From: Flavobacterium sp.
GTDB taxonomy: Bacteria; Bacteroidota; Bacteroidia; Flavobacteriales; Flavobacteriaceae
Assembly: GCF_035195345.1 (NCBI RefSeq)
Contig: NZ_CP136574.1
Span: 1,665,871-1,729,870 of the forward strand
DNA length: 64,000 nucleotides
Reading direction: 5' to 3'
This document shows, piece by piece, positions 9,223 to 17,687 of this stretch. A program made the translations under genes and the position numbers. The notes below the pieces were generated by a model that was given only the letters and a program-made list of their open reading frames with translations, was not told the origin of the DNA and searched no databases. Each line of letters opens with the position of its first letter. The first letter of the stretch is position 1.

Positions 9223-9245
9223 TCAGTGTTCAGTTATTAGTTTTC

Positions 9246-9267
9246 CTGAAAGGTTTTCAAAACCTTG
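9246..9267. repeat. AAGGTTTTCAAAACCTT palindromic repeat after hemE
   Basis: Perfect palindrome with 8-bp arms around one base (9250-9266), followed by no T-run. It is the cleaner partner of the repeat at 8154-8183. The hairpin at 27229-27262 has a related sequence. Confidence 0.6.
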
Positions 9268-9289
9268 TAAATATTAAAAATATCTCTGT

Positions 9290-9523
9290 ATGAATTCAAT
9301 TGTTGAACTTGAAGAATGGATGTTGAAAAACAACATTAAAAACACATTCACTCCAAATCATAGATACTTAACCGATATTGGAGAAGGATTGGAAAATCTT
9401 AACGGTTTATATATTTGGTATTCAATAGATGAAAAAGGAAATCGTTATGATGATAAATTTTTCAAATCCGAAAAAGATGCTGTTGAGTTTGTATTTGAAT
9501 TTTTAGTAAAAAATGGAAAATAA
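9290..9523 (+). CDS. Small hypothetical protein (77 residues)
   Basis: Not recognised. The protein is acidic, soluble and aromatic-rich, with no signal peptide or membrane segment. It contains LNGLYIWYSIDEKGNRYDDK and ends in a helical stretch. Codon use and the clean ATG suggest a real gene. It lies between hemE and the acetyltransferase gene on the same strand, with gaps of 67 and 45 bp, and has no evident link to haem synthesis. Confidence 0.6.
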   Translation: MNSIVELEEWMLKNNIKNTFTPNHRYLTDIGEGLENLNGLYIWYSIDEKGNRYDDKFFKSEKDAVEFVFEFLVKNGK

Positions 9524-9568
9524 ATTCCACAATAAACATTGTAAAATCAAATCATTCAGAAGTAACTA

Positions 9569-10105
9569 ATGATTGCAACCGATTCATTTCATATAATCAA
9601 TTTACAAGCAGATGACGCAAAAAGTTTATCTGAAATGATGGTCTTGAATTTTGATAACTTTAAACGGTACTTTCCAATTACGTTGTCAAAAAATCAATCC
9701 TTTACTGATAGTTTAAGTTATATTGAAGAAAAAAGAAAAGAAAACGTTTCAAAGTCTGAATTTACTTTTGGAATTAAAGATGTTTCTAATTCAAAAATTG
9801 CTGGCTTAATTATCATCAAAGAAATAAATTGGGATACCAAACAAGGAGAATTTGCTTATTGTTTAAGTACAGAATACGAAAACAAAGGTTGGATGTCAAA
9901 AGCTATTGCGCTAACCTCAAAATATGGATTTGAAGTTTTAGAATTCAATAAATTTCAAATTATTGCTCATAAAACAAATATTGGAAGTTGTAAAGTTGCA
10001 GAAAAGTGTAGTTTCGAGTGGAAAAAAACACTTTTAAATGAATACACGCCTCCAAATGAAACTCCATTAGATATGGAATTATATGAATTAGAACATGAAA
10101 AATAA
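9569..10105 (+). CDS. GNAT-family N-acetyltransferase, RimJ/RimL-like
   Basis: A 178-residue protein with the GNAT pattern: N-terminal substrate strand, central beta strands GLIIIKEINWDTKQGEFAY, the YENKGWMSKAIALTSKYGF acetyl-CoA pyrophosphate loop (degenerate Q/RxxGxG/A), and the C-terminal NIGSCKVAEKCSF segment typical of RimJ/RimL and ribosomal-protein alanine acetyltransferases. The natural substrate cannot be read. Its last 11 bases overlap the hemF start, so hemF is probably translated with it. Confidence 0.85.
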   Translation: MIATDSFHIINLQADDAKSLSEMMVLNFDNFKRYFPITLSKNQSFTDSLSYIEEKRKENVSKSEFTFGIKDVSNSKIAGLIIIKEINWDTKQGEFAYCLSTEYENKGWMSKAIALTSKYGFEVLEFNKFQIIAHKTNIGSCKVAEKCSFEWKKTLLNEYTPPNETPLDMELYELEHEK

Positions 10106-10997
10106 ATTCTACACCTACATACAAAACCTGCAAGATCAAATCTGTAAAGGATTAGAAGATATTGATGGCAGCACCAAATTTCGGGAAGATATTTGGGAAC
10201 GACCAGAAGGCGGTGGTGGACGCACACGTGTGATTGAAAACGGGAATGTTTTCGAAAAAGGTGGCGTAAATATCTCAGCCGTTCATGGCAAATTACCGGA
10301 TACCGTGCAAAAAATGTTCGGTGTTGGAGAAGCTGATTTTTTCGCTTGCGGCTTGAGTTTGGTGATTCATCCTAAAAATCCAATGGTGCCAACCGTTCAT
10401 GCCAATTGGCGCTATTTTGAAATGTATGATGAAAACGGCAACATCATTAAACAATGGTTTGGTGGCGGACAAGATTTAACACCCTATTATTTATTTGAAG
10501 AAGACGCCAAACACTTTCATCAAACCTGTAAAACTGCTTGCGATAAACATAACCCTGAATTTTATCCGAATTATAAAAAGAAATGCGATGAGTATTTCTG
10601 GAACGCACATCGATTTGAAGCGCGTGGAATTGGCGGTTTATTTTTCGATTATTTAAAAGCTACCGAGAAAATGTCTATGGAAGATTGGTTCAATTTCGTA
10701 TCAGAAGTTGGGAATTCTTTCTTACAAGCGTATATTCCCATCGTGGAAAAAAGAAAAGATTTACGATATACAGATGCTCAAAGAACTTGGCAAGAAATTC
10801 GTCGTGGTCGTTATGTGGAATTCAATTTGGTTCACGATAAAGGAACGCTTTTCGGACTAAAAACCAACGGAAGAATAGAAAGTATTTTGATGAGTTTACC
10901 ACCACATGTACAATGGGTGTATGACCACCATCCTGAACCAGGAAGCGAAGAAGAAAAATTACTAAAAGTATTAGCAAAACCAATTGAATGGATTTAA
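10095..10997 (+). CDS. hemF: Oxygen-dependent coproporphyrinogen III oxidase
   Basis: Uses O2 to decarboxylate two propionates of coproporphyrinogen III. The 300-residue protein carries the family blocks GGGGRTRVIENGNVFEKGGV, VHANWRYFEMYDE, WFGGGQDLTPYYLFEEDA and the C-terminal GRYVEFNLVHDKGTLFGL. The aerobic HemF together with HemJ indicates oxygen-using haem synthesis here; no anaerobic hemN is seen in the window. It overlaps the acetyltransferase by 11 bases and is 32 bp before hemB. Confidence 0.97.
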   Translation: MKNKFYTYIQNLQDQICKGLEDIDGSTKFREDIWERPEGGGGRTRVIENGNVFEKGGVNISAVHGKLPDTVQKMFGVGEADFFACGLSLVIHPKNPMVPTVHANWRYFEMYDENGNIIKQWFGGGQDLTPYYLFEEDAKHFHQTCKTACDKHNPEFYPNYKKKCDEYFWNAHRFEARGIGGLFFDYLKATEKMSMEDWFNFVSEVGNSFLQAYIPIVEKRKDLRYTDAQRTWQEIRRGRYVEFNLVHDKGTLFGLKTNGRIESILMSLPPHVQWVYDHHPEPGSEEEKLLKVLAKPIEWI

Positions 10998-11029
10998 TTA
11001 TTCATTATCAATTATAAATTATAAATTAT

Positions 11030-12025
11030 ATGTTTCCATTACACAGAGGTCGTCGTTTAAGAGTAAACGAATCTATAAGAAGTTTAGTACGCGAAACCAG
11101 CTTAAGTCCGGCAGATTTTATGTTCCCGATGTTTATTGCTGAAGGAGAAAACTACAAATCTGAAATTGCATCAATGCCCGGCATTTTTCGTCGCTCGATT
11201 GATTTAACCGTTGAAGAAGTAAAAGAACTTTTTGCTTTGGGAATTCGTGCTGTAAATATTTATGTCAAGGTAGACGAATCACTAAAAGATAATACAGGTA
11301 AAGAAGCTTGGAATGATAATGGTTTGATGCAAAAAGCTATTCGTGCCATCAAAACCGCTTGTCCTAAAATGATTGTAATGCCAGATGTAGCTTTAGACCC
11401 GTATTCCATTTATGGTCACGATGGAATAATTGAAAATGGTGACATTGCAAATGATGCAACCAATGATGCTTTAGTAAAAATGGCGGTTTCTCATGCAAAA
11501 GCAGGTGCAGATTTTGTAGCACCGAGCGATATGATGGATGGTCGTGTTTTACGTTTACGTCAAGGTTTAGATGCTGCTGGATTTCACAATGTGGGTATTA
11601 TGAGTTATTCTGCAAAATACGCTTCTGCTTTTTACGGTCCGTTTCGAGATGCATTAGATAGTGCTCCAAGAGAAGCTGATGTAGCAGTGCCAAAAGATAA
11701 AAAGACCTATCAAATGGATTACGCTAATCGCATTGAAGCGGTTAAAGAAGCGTTGTGGGATGTGGAAGAAGGAGCCGATATGGTTATGGTAAAACCAGGA
11801 ATTGCTTATTTAGATATTGTTCGTGAAGTTAAAAATGCGGTGGATGTTCCGGTTACGGTTTTCCATGTTTCCGGAGAATATGCTATGATAAAAGCAGCGT
11901 CTGAAAGAGGTTGGTTAGATCATGATAAAATTATGATGGAACAATTAATGTGTATCAAGAGAGCAGGCGCAAGTTTAATTTCAACGTATTTTGCCAAAGA
12001 AGCCGCTATTTTATTGAATAAGTAA
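11030..12025 (+). CDS. hemB: Delta-aminolevulinic acid dehydratase (porphobilinogen synthase), aspartate metal-site type
   Basis: Condenses two 5-aminolevulinates to porphobilinogen. The 331-residue protein has both Schiff-base lysines: Lys196 in MSYSAKYASAFYGPFRDA and Lys255 in MVKPGIAYLD. In the metal-site loop the zinc-binding cysteines of the animal and yeast type are replaced by aspartates (DVALDPYSIYGHDG, Asp119, Asp123, Asp131), so the enzyme should not use catalytic zinc and is probably magnesium-responsive, as known for Asp-type members. It closes the haem gene run although its product acts before hemC. Confidence 0.97.
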   Translation: MFPLHRGRRLRVNESIRSLVRETSLSPADFMFPMFIAEGENYKSEIASMPGIFRRSIDLTVEEVKELFALGIRAVNIYVKVDESLKDNTGKEAWNDNGLMQKAIRAIKTACPKMIVMPDVALDPYSIYGHDGIIENGDIANDATNDALVKMAVSHAKAGADFVAPSDMMDGRVLRLRQGLDAAGFHNVGIMSYSAKYASAFYGPFRDALDSAPREADVAVPKDKKTYQMDYANRIEAVKEALWDVEEGADMVMVKPGIAYLDIVREVKNAVDVPVTVFHVSGEYAMIKAASERGWLDHDKIMMEQLMCIKRAGASLISTYFAKEAAILLNK

Positions 12026-12041
12026 TGTGACATTTGTCACA
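12026..12041. promoter_or_regulatory. TGTGA-N6-TCACA palindrome, candidate CRP/FNR-family site
   Basis: A perfect 16-bp inverted repeat, TGTGACATTTGTCACA, begins at the first base after the hemB stop. Its centre (12033.5) is about 41 bases before the start site predicted from the -7 element at 12063-12070, the usual activating position for CRP/FNR-type regulators. It has no T-run, so a hemB terminator is less likely. Confidence 0.5.
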
Positions 12042-12062
12042 CTCCGTATAAAATTGAAAGTG

Positions 12063-12070
12063 TAATTTTA
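12063..12070 (+). promoter_or_regulatory. TAATTTTA -7 element for the cytochrome c gene
   Basis: Seven of eight bases match TAnnTTTG, 24 bases before the cytochrome ATG and 21 bases after the CRP/FNR-like palindrome. Confidence 0.35.
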
Positions 12071-12094
12071 TAGACATTTCTAAATTATATCAAA

Positions 12095-12508
12095 ATGAAA
12101 ATTTTATTAAAAACAATCAGTGTTTTGACTTTCGCATTAATTGCAACAAGCTGTGGTGAAAAGAAAGAAACTGATGCGTATGGAAATCTTGTAGAAGAAA
12201 AAAAAGAGGCAACAACTGAAACAACTGTTGACCCATTATTAGCAAAAGGACAAGAACTTTTTGAAGGAAAAGGAACTTGTACTGCTTGTCATAAACCAGA
12301 CGTTAAAGTTGTTGGACCTTCAATTAAAGATATTGCAAAAATTTACAAAGAAAAAGGTGCTAGTATTGCTTCGTTTATTAATGGCGAAGGCGAAACATTA
12401 GTAGATGCCTCTCAATATGAAATTATGAAAGCTAATTTTGTAATTACAAAAGCTATGACACCTGAAGAACGCAAAGCACTAGAAGTATATATGATGAGTT
12501 TAGAATAG
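12095..12508 (+). CDS. Monohaem c-type cytochrome lipoprotein
   Basis: A 137-residue exported electron carrier. Residues 1-20 form a lipoprotein signal ending in lipobox ATSC with Cys20. After a short Lys/Glu/Thr-rich linker comes a cytochrome c domain with one haem site CTACH (Cys62, Cys65, His66) and Met121 as probable sixth ligand. It should be anchored facing the periplasm. It lies 69 bp after hemB but has its own predicted promoter and regulatory palindrome. It converges with the two-component system after only three bases. Confidence 0.9.
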   Translation: MKILLKTISVLTFALIATSCGEKKETDAYGNLVEEKKEATTETTVDPLLAKGQELFEGKGTCTACHKPDVKVVGPSIKDIAKIYKEKGASIASFINGEGETLVDASQYEIMKANFVITKAMTPEERKALEVYMMSLE

Positions 12509-12511
12509 CGT

Positions 12512-13198
12512 TTATTCAACCACCAATTTAAAGCCCACGCGCGGAATATTTTCGATTCTCACGTGGGTTTCTTCTTTTATAATTTTTCGCAATCGGGAAA
12601 TAAAAACATCTAAACTTCTGCCTAGAAAATAATCATCGCTTCCCCATAATTCCATTAAAATTTTTTCTCTTTTTAAAACGGTATTCGGATTGTCTAAGAA
12701 CAATTTTAATAGTGATGCTTCTCTTTCTGTAAGTGTTATATTTTGATTTTCATTCTTTAGTAAATAGTTCTCTGGTTCAAAATGAAAACTCCCAAAAGTA
12801 TATTGCTTTTGTGTTGAATTATCGGTAGATTTTTGGCTACGATTTAAGAAAATTTCAATCTTTAAAATAAGTTCTTCAATTGAATATGGTTTAACCAAAT
12901 AATCATCTGCACCTAATTTTAACCCTTTAATTCGGTCTTCTTTCATTGTTTTTGCCGAAAGAAAAATAATTGGAATTTCTTGGTTTCGTTTTCTAATTTC
13001 AGTAGCAATTTCAAAACCATCCATGTCGGGCAACATAATATCTAAAACACATAAATCGAAAGTGTCTTTACAAAATAATTGAAAGGCTTCTTTACCATTG
13101 TTACAATGTATTACTTCAAAATGTTGTTCCAAATTGTCGCTAGTTAAAAACGCTAACGTTTCGTCGTCTTCAACATACAAAATGCGTTTTTTACTCAT
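12512..13198 (-). CDS. OmpR-family response regulator
   Basis: A 228-residue DNA-binding regulator with a receiver domain (1-118) and a winged-helix OmpR/PhoB effector domain (about 130-225). The acidic pocket Glu10/Asp11/Asp12, phospho-acceptor Asp53 in LDIMLPDMDG and Lys103 in DYLVKPY are intact. The start overlaps the end of the kinase gene by 8 bases. Length and layout resemble RprY of Bacteroides; targets are unknown. Two genes point away from the promoter region at 14460-14604. Confidence 0.93.
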   Translation of the reverse strand: MSKKRILYVEDDETLAFLTSDNLEQHFEVIHCNNGKEAFQLFCKDTFDLCVLDIMLPDMDGFEIATEIRKRNQEIPIIFLSAKTMKEDRIKGLKLGADDYLVKPYSIEELILKIEIFLNRSQKSTDNSTQKQYTFGSFHFEPENYLLKNENQNITLTEREASLLKLFLDNPNTVLKREKILMELWGSDDYFLGRSLDVFISRLRKIIKEETHVRIENIPRVGFKLVVE

Positions 13199-14459
13199 AC
13201 TCTTTTTTATTAATTTGTATAGATACTGTAATTCCTAAATCTTTATTATTAACCGCAATAACTTTCCATTTGTGCCATTCACAAACACGTTTTACATACG
13301 AAAGTCCAATGCCAAAACCTTCGATATCTTTATTATCTGTACGCGCTACTCTGTAAAATTTATCAAAAATGAAAGGTAAATCATTTGGAGGAATTCCAAC
13401 GCCATTGTCTGAGAATTTCAAAACCAATCCTTTTTCATTTTCATTCGATTGAATATGAATAATTGGCTTTTGAACTGAATATTTCACTGCATTATCCATA
13501 ATATTATAAAGGATGTTGTAAAAATGAAATTCATCGGCTTGCACCAAATAGTCACGTTCTAATTGAATGTCAATCAATACCTCCTTCTGATGCTTTAAAA
13601 GAATATTTTCCTTTACCAATTCAAGTAAAGTGGTTAAGTTAACTTTGGTTTTATCTAATAAAATTTGTTTGCTTTCTGTTTTTGCTATATATAGAATTTT
13701 TTCGATATGCTGATTTAGTTTATTACTTTGATTAATAATTATTTGCATGTATTTTGACAACCTAGAATTTTCTGCTATTTCCTTTTGTGTATTTGCATAA
13801 TTTGATGCTATTAGAATTGACGCTAATGGGGTTTTAAATTCATGGGTCATATTGTTGATGAAATCTTTTTGTAAATCAGTGTATCTTTTTTGTTGTAACA
13901 TTAAAAATACAGAATAAACATAAATAATTAATACCAAAAATAACACTCCAGTAAAAATCCAATATTGCGAAATACTCTTAAAATATGTTTGTTTTAAATT
14001 AGGAAATCGAACAGCAAAATAGTAAGTTAAATCGTTGTTTTTTAAAAAACAATCTTTACAAAACTTTTCAGATTTCCCATCTAACGAAATATAATTCCCG
14101 TAAACCATTTCATCAGAACTACAATCGTAAATAGCATATTCAAAGTCTAATTCTAACTTTACTTTTTCAAATTCTACCTTTAAATATTTCTCTAAAATTT
14201 GATTTTCAAAAACATCATTTACATTAACAATAAAATAATTCTCAGAAATTTTTTTTATGGGATTTGTAATAGGTAATTCAGATTTGTTATCTCGGTAAAT
14301 TTTTTCCACAACATCTTGTAAGGCAAAATGGATTTTATCCTCCATATCCCTTTTTTCAAAAATATACGCTTGGTTTAATAAAAACAATTGCATAACAATT
14401 ACACCAACAATTGCTAAAAAGCCTATAAAAATAATAGTGTTAAATCGGTTAAACTTCAT
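13191..14459 (-). CDS. Membrane sensor histidine kinase without HAMP domain
   Basis: A 422-residue partner of the response regulator. Layout: transmembrane segment about 9-29, periplasmic sensor about 30-165, second transmembrane segment about 167-189, HisKA domain with His206 in FINNMTHEFKTPLASI, and HATPase domain with NIMDNAVKYS, DNGVGIPPNDLPFIFDKFYR and GFGIGLSYVK. No HAMP domain separates the second membrane helix from HisKA. The sensor carries Cys113 and a CKDC pair (Cys134, Cys137), which may be redox or metal sensing. It resembles RprX in architecture. Confidence 0.92.
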   Translation of the reverse strand: MKFNRFNTIIFIGFLAIVGVIVMQLFLLNQAYIFEKRDMEDKIHFALQDVVEKIYRDNKSELPITNPIKKISENYFIVNVNDVFENQILEKYLKVEFEKVKLELDFEYAIYDCSSDEMVYGNYISLDGKSEKFCKDCFLKNNDLTYYFAVRFPNLKQTYFKSISQYWIFTGVLFLVLIIYVYSVFLMLQQKRYTDLQKDFINNMTHEFKTPLASILIASNYANTQKEIAENSRLSKYMQIIINQSNKLNQHIEKILYIAKTESKQILLDKTKVNLTTLLELVKENILLKHQKEVLIDIQLERDYLVQADEFHFYNILYNIMDNAVKYSVQKPIIHIQSNENEKGLVLKFSDNGVGIPPNDLPFIFDKFYRVARTDNKDIEGFGIGLSYVKRVCEWHKWKVIAVNNKDLGITVSIQINKKEYE

Positions 14460-14560
14460 AATGAGGTCGATATTACAAAAAAAGTGGTTTCTATATTTAC
14501 TGTTAACATGTCATTAACAATCATTAAAATTTAATTAACAACACCAACTAAAAAGTTTTT

Positions 14561-14568
14561 TAGTTTTG
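14561..14568 (+). promoter_or_regulatory. TAGTTTTG -7 element for the DUF1573 gene
   Basis: Exact TAnnTTTG match, 36 bases before the chosen ATG at 14605. An upstream ATG at 14566 lies inside this element and so cannot be the start. The 100 bp before it are rich in TTAACA-like sequence. Confidence 0.5.
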
Positions 14569-14604
14569 TATGACAAATTTAAAATAACTAAAAACATATA
14601 TCGT

Positions 14605-15111
14605 ATGAAATCAATTAAATTATCAATTTTAGCTTTATTTATTGCTAGTGCTTCATTCGCACAAGTAAAAGACTCAAAAGTTGTTCCTACAAAAGAATTA
14701 AAAACTGAAACTACAAAAGTTGAAGCAATTCCTGCTGAAGTTAAAACTCCAGCTACTCCAGCTCAGTCTGCAATTAAATGGGATCAAGAAATGCATGATT
14801 TTGGAGATATTGAAAAAGGAAAACCTGTTACTTATGAGTTTTCGTTTACTAACAACACCAAAGAAACGATTTTAATTACAAATGTGAGACCAGCTTGTGG
14901 TTGTACTGCAGCTAATTACACCAAAACGCCAATTAAACCAGGTGAAAAAGGAATGGTTGCTGCAACTTTTAACGCAGCTAATGGTGGTGTTTTCCAAAAA
15001 TCAGTTACAATTACAACTACTGAAAACGGTGCTGAAGCAGTAAAAACTTTATCTTTCAAAGGAAAAGTATTAGAGCCAGCTACTGACAAAAAAGAAGAGA
15101 TTAAATCTTAA
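14605..15111 (+). CDS. Exported DUF1573 protein
   Basis: A 168-residue secreted protein. Residues 1-20 are a signal peptide ending ASASFAQ. A Lys/Thr/Glu/Pro linker of about 40 residues follows, then a DUF1573 immunoglobulin-like domain (about 55-155) with HDFGDIEKGKPVTYEFSF and the hallmark VRPACGCTAANY with two close cysteines. Function is unknown; such domains are common in Bacteroidota envelopes. The ATG at 14605 is preferred because it begins the signal peptide and lies downstream of the promoter element. A strong terminator follows. Confidence 0.88.
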   Translation: MKSIKLSILALFIASASFAQVKDSKVVPTKELKTETTKVEAIPAEVKTPATPAQSAIKWDQEMHDFGDIEKGKPVTYEFSFTNNTKETILITNVRPACGCTAANYTKTPIKPGEKGMVAATFNAANGGVFQKSVTITTTENGAEAVKTLSFKGKVLEPATDKKEEIKS

Positions 15112-15143
15112 CAATATTATTAATTCAGCTTTTACATCTTATT

Positions 15144-15173
15144 AAACCACCTTTTATAAAGGTGGTTTTTTTA
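15144..15173 (+). terminator. Rho-independent terminator after the DUF1573 gene
   Basis: Arms AAACCACC (15144-15151) and GGTGGTTT (15161-15168) around a 9-base loop, followed by a T-run. Confidence 0.85.
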
Positions 15174-15183
15174 TATTTACTAT

Positions 15184-15657
15184 ATGGAATCAGTAATCAT
15201 AAAAACACCACTAAGTTTTACAGAAGTTAAAGGTGATGCTGACGGAGTTTCAAAAATTCATGTATTGGATGAAAGTGTAGAATTATCGACTATAATTCCT
15301 AATGATTTAATCGAAGCAGTTAACCAACTTGAAGAATATTTTATAGGAAAACGGACCGAATTCACATTTAAATTAAACCCAAAAGGAACCGAATTTCAGA
15401 AAAAGGTTTGGCAAGAGTTACTACAAATTCCATATGGTAAAACATGCTCCTATTTAGAATTATCAAAAAAATTAGGCAATGCAAAAGCAATTCGAGCAGT
15501 AGCATCGGCAAATGGTAAAAACCCACTCTGGATTGTAGTACCCTGTCATCGCGTTATTGGTACAGATGGTTCACTAAAGGGTTATGCCGGTGGATTATGG
15601 CGAAAAAAATGGTTACTTGAACATGAAAATCCAATAAAACAAGAAAGTTTGTTTTAG
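15184..15657 (+). CDS. ogt: Methylated-DNA-protein cysteine methyltransferase
   Basis: Suicide repair protein that removes alkyl groups from O6-alkylguanine. The 157-residue protein has the acceptor Cys121 in WIVVPCHRVIGTDG, the helix-turn-helix region with IPYGKTCSYLELS and the arginine finger in AIRAVASANGKNP, and the C-terminal GYAGGLWRKKWLLEHE. It lacks an N-terminal AraC/Ada regulatory part, so it is the Ogt/MGMT type. It starts 11 bp after the preceding terminator with TATATTTA at 15172-15179 as a possible -7 element. Confidence 0.95.
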   Translation: MESVIIKTPLSFTEVKGDADGVSKIHVLDESVELSTIIPNDLIEAVNQLEEYFIGKRTEFTFKLNPKGTEFQKKVWQELLQIPYGKTCSYLELSKKLGNAKAIRAVASANGKNPLWIVVPCHRVIGTDGSLKGYAGGLWRKKWLLEHENPIKQESLF

Positions 15658-15717
15658 ATTTTTATAAAATCAAATCACTTTTTGCTACTTTTATAACGCA
15701 AACTTATAAAATAGCTC

Positions 15718-16878
15718 ATGAAATTCCTTCTAAAATTTTTTAAATGGTTCGCAATTGTTTTAGCGAGCATTATTATTTTAATGTACATTTTTGATGTAGA
15801 TTATCTTTTACGAGCCGTAAGAACTATTTATTTTAAAGGCTATACTACTGCCTTTTTAGAAGATTATAAAGAATTCCCAAATAGAGAAATCAAAAAAGGA
15901 ATAGCACAACCATGGGCAATTGCATCTGATTACAACACTATTCCGGCTACCGAGGAGTTAGCAAAAAATCATAAAGAGCTACAAACTATAGCATATCTCA
16001 TCATTAAAAATGATAGTATTTGGCACGAAAGCTATTTTGATGGATTTGATGAAAATTCAAAATCAAATTCCTTTTCCATGGCAAAAAGTATAGTTACCAT
16101 GGCTATGGGAAAAGCCCTTATGGAAGGAAAAATGAAAAGTTTAGATCAAAAAGTAACCGACTTTTTTCCTGAACTAAAAGGAACTTATCCGAAAGAAGTT
16201 ACCATTGGCGATTTGTCTTCTATGGCTTCTGGATTGAGTTGGGATGAAAAATATTACAGTCCATTTTCAATTGTTACCCGAGCTTATTTTGACGATGATT
16301 TAAAAAATGTAATCTTAAACTTAGACATAAATGAAAAACCTGGGCAATCCTTCAAATATTTAAGCGGTGCTACCCAACTACTAGCCATGTGTGTTGAAAA
16401 AGCGACTGGAGAACATTTATCTGCTTATGTTTCAAAACATTTTTGGCAACCTATGGGAGCTGAAAACGATGCGCTTTGGCAACTGGATGAAGCGCCAGAT
16501 GGAATTGAAAAAGCTTACTGTTGTATCGCCAGTAATGCAAGAGATTTCGCAAGATTCGGAAAATTATATTTGAATAATGGAAAGTGGAATGATCAACAAA
16601 TATTAGATAGTACGTTTGTAAAAAAATGCATTACACCTCGTTTTAATGAAACTCCACATTATGGGTATGGCTGGTGGATGCACAACTTTTTAGGAAAAGA
16701 TTTATACTATATGCGTGGGCATTTAGGGCAATTTGTAATTGTAATTCCTGAAGACGAGTTAATTATTGTTAGATTAGGCCATTTAAAAGGTGTTCAAACA
16801 TCATACGATCCACATAGTGAAGATTTATATATTTATGTGGAAGAAGCTTATGAAATGTTGAAATTGAGAAAAAAATGA
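15718..16878 (+). CDS. Membrane-anchored serine hydrolase of the beta-lactamase (class C/esterase) family
   Basis: A 386-residue protein with an N-terminal membrane anchor (about 8-25) and a periplasmic beta-lactamase-like domain. The catalytic pair is Ser120 and Lys123 in the SxxK motif SFSMAKS; KYLSGATQLLA supplies the tyrosine motif, and GYGWWMHN and MRGHLGQFVIVIPE lie near the C-terminal active-site strand. Family members include esterases, D-peptidases and 6-aminohexanoate-dimer hydrolases; resistance to beta-lactams cannot be inferred. A TACTTTTA element at 15686-15693 may be the promoter. Confidence 0.88.
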   Translation: MKFLLKFFKWFAIVLASIIILMYIFDVDYLLRAVRTIYFKGYTTAFLEDYKEFPNREIKKGIAQPWAIASDYNTIPATEELAKNHKELQTIAYLIIKNDSIWHESYFDGFDENSKSNSFSMAKSIVTMAMGKALMEGKMKSLDQKVTDFFPELKGTYPKEVTIGDLSSMASGLSWDEKYYSPFSIVTRAYFDDDLKNVILNLDINEKPGQSFKYLSGATQLLAMCVEKATGEHLSAYVSKHFWQPMGAENDALWQLDEAPDGIEKAYCCIASNARDFARFGKLYLNNGKWNDQQILDSTFVKKCITPRFNETPHYGYGWWMHNFLGKDLYYMRGHLGQFVIVIPEDELIIVRLGHLKGVQTSYDPHSEDLYIYVEEAYEMLKLRKK

Positions 16879-16928
16879 TACTGCTGAAAGTATAATAATT
16901 AAAAAAACTAACTACAAACCGTACAAAA

Positions 16929-17642
16929 ATGATTGAAAAAATTAACCTTAACAACATTCTATTTTTAGACATTGAAACTGTTCCGGAACACCAAAATTAT
17001 GGCATTTTAGACGAAGAAACACGTTATTTATGGGAACACAAAACACAATACCAACGAAAAGACGAAGTCTCGGCTGAAGATTTTTACGAAAGAGCAGGTA
17101 TTTGGGCAGAATTTGGGAAAATCATCACCATTTCTGTGGGGTATTTTGTAAATAAAGCCGATATTAGAAACTTTCGAGTAACTAGTTTTTGGGGTGATGA
17201 AAAAAAGATTTTACAAGATTTTTCAAATTTACTAAACACCCATTTCAATGGAGCGCAGCATGTACTATGTGGCCATAATGCCAAAGAGTTTGACATTCCA
17301 TTTATTGCTAGACGCATGATTATTAATGGAATTGCTTTACCAAATAAACTAAATTTATTCGGGAAAAAACCTTGGGAAGTACCCCATCTTGACACTTTAG
17401 AATTATGGAAGTTTGGTGATTACAAACACTTTACTTCATTAAAATTACTTACAAAAGTTTTAGGAATTCCATCTCCAAAAGACGATATTGATGGTAGCGA
17501 AGTTGCGTGTGTTTTTTATATAGAAAATGACATTGATAGAATTATTACTTACTGTGAAAAAGATGTTATTGCAGTGGCACAAATTTTCCTAAGATTAAGA
17601 AGAGAAGATTTATTGGTAGAAGATGAAATTATTCATGTATAA
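16929..17642 (+). CDS. DEDDy 3'-5' exonuclease, PolB exonuclease-like
   Basis: A 237-residue stand-alone exonuclease domain of the DNA polymerase B type. Metal-binding acidic residues appear in ILFLDIETVPE (Asp14, Glu16), in CGHNAKEFDIPFIARR, and in the final ITYCEKDVIAV, where Tyr and Asp form the YxxxD of the DEDDy class. No polymerase domain is attached. Likely role is 3' end processing or repair of DNA. A symmetrical terminator separates it from the convergent subtilase gene. Confidence 0.88.
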   Translation: MIEKINLNNILFLDIETVPEHQNYGILDEETRYLWEHKTQYQRKDEVSAEDFYERAGIWAEFGKIITISVGYFVNKADIRNFRVTSFWGDEKKILQDFSNLLNTHFNGAQHVLCGHNAKEFDIPFIARRMIINGIALPNKLNLFGKKPWEVPHLDTLELWKFGDYKHFTSLKLLTKVLGIPSPKDDIDGSEVACVFYIENDIDRIITYCEKDVIAVAQIFLRLRREDLLVEDEIIHV

Positions 17643-17670
17643 AAAAGGGAGCTAAATAGCTCCCTTTTTT
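17641..17670. terminator. Bidirectional terminator between exonuclease and subtilase genes
   Basis: GGGAGCTA/TAGCTCCC hairpin (17647-17664) flanked by an A-run on the left and a T-run on the right, so it can stop transcription from both convergent genes. Confidence 0.88.
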
Positions 17671-17687
17671 ATACGGTTAATTGTTGA

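Noticed and set aside
15718..16878. Beta-lactam resistance gene
   Set aside because: Only the SxxK fold is shown; the family is dominated by esterases and peptidases, and there is no regulatory partner.
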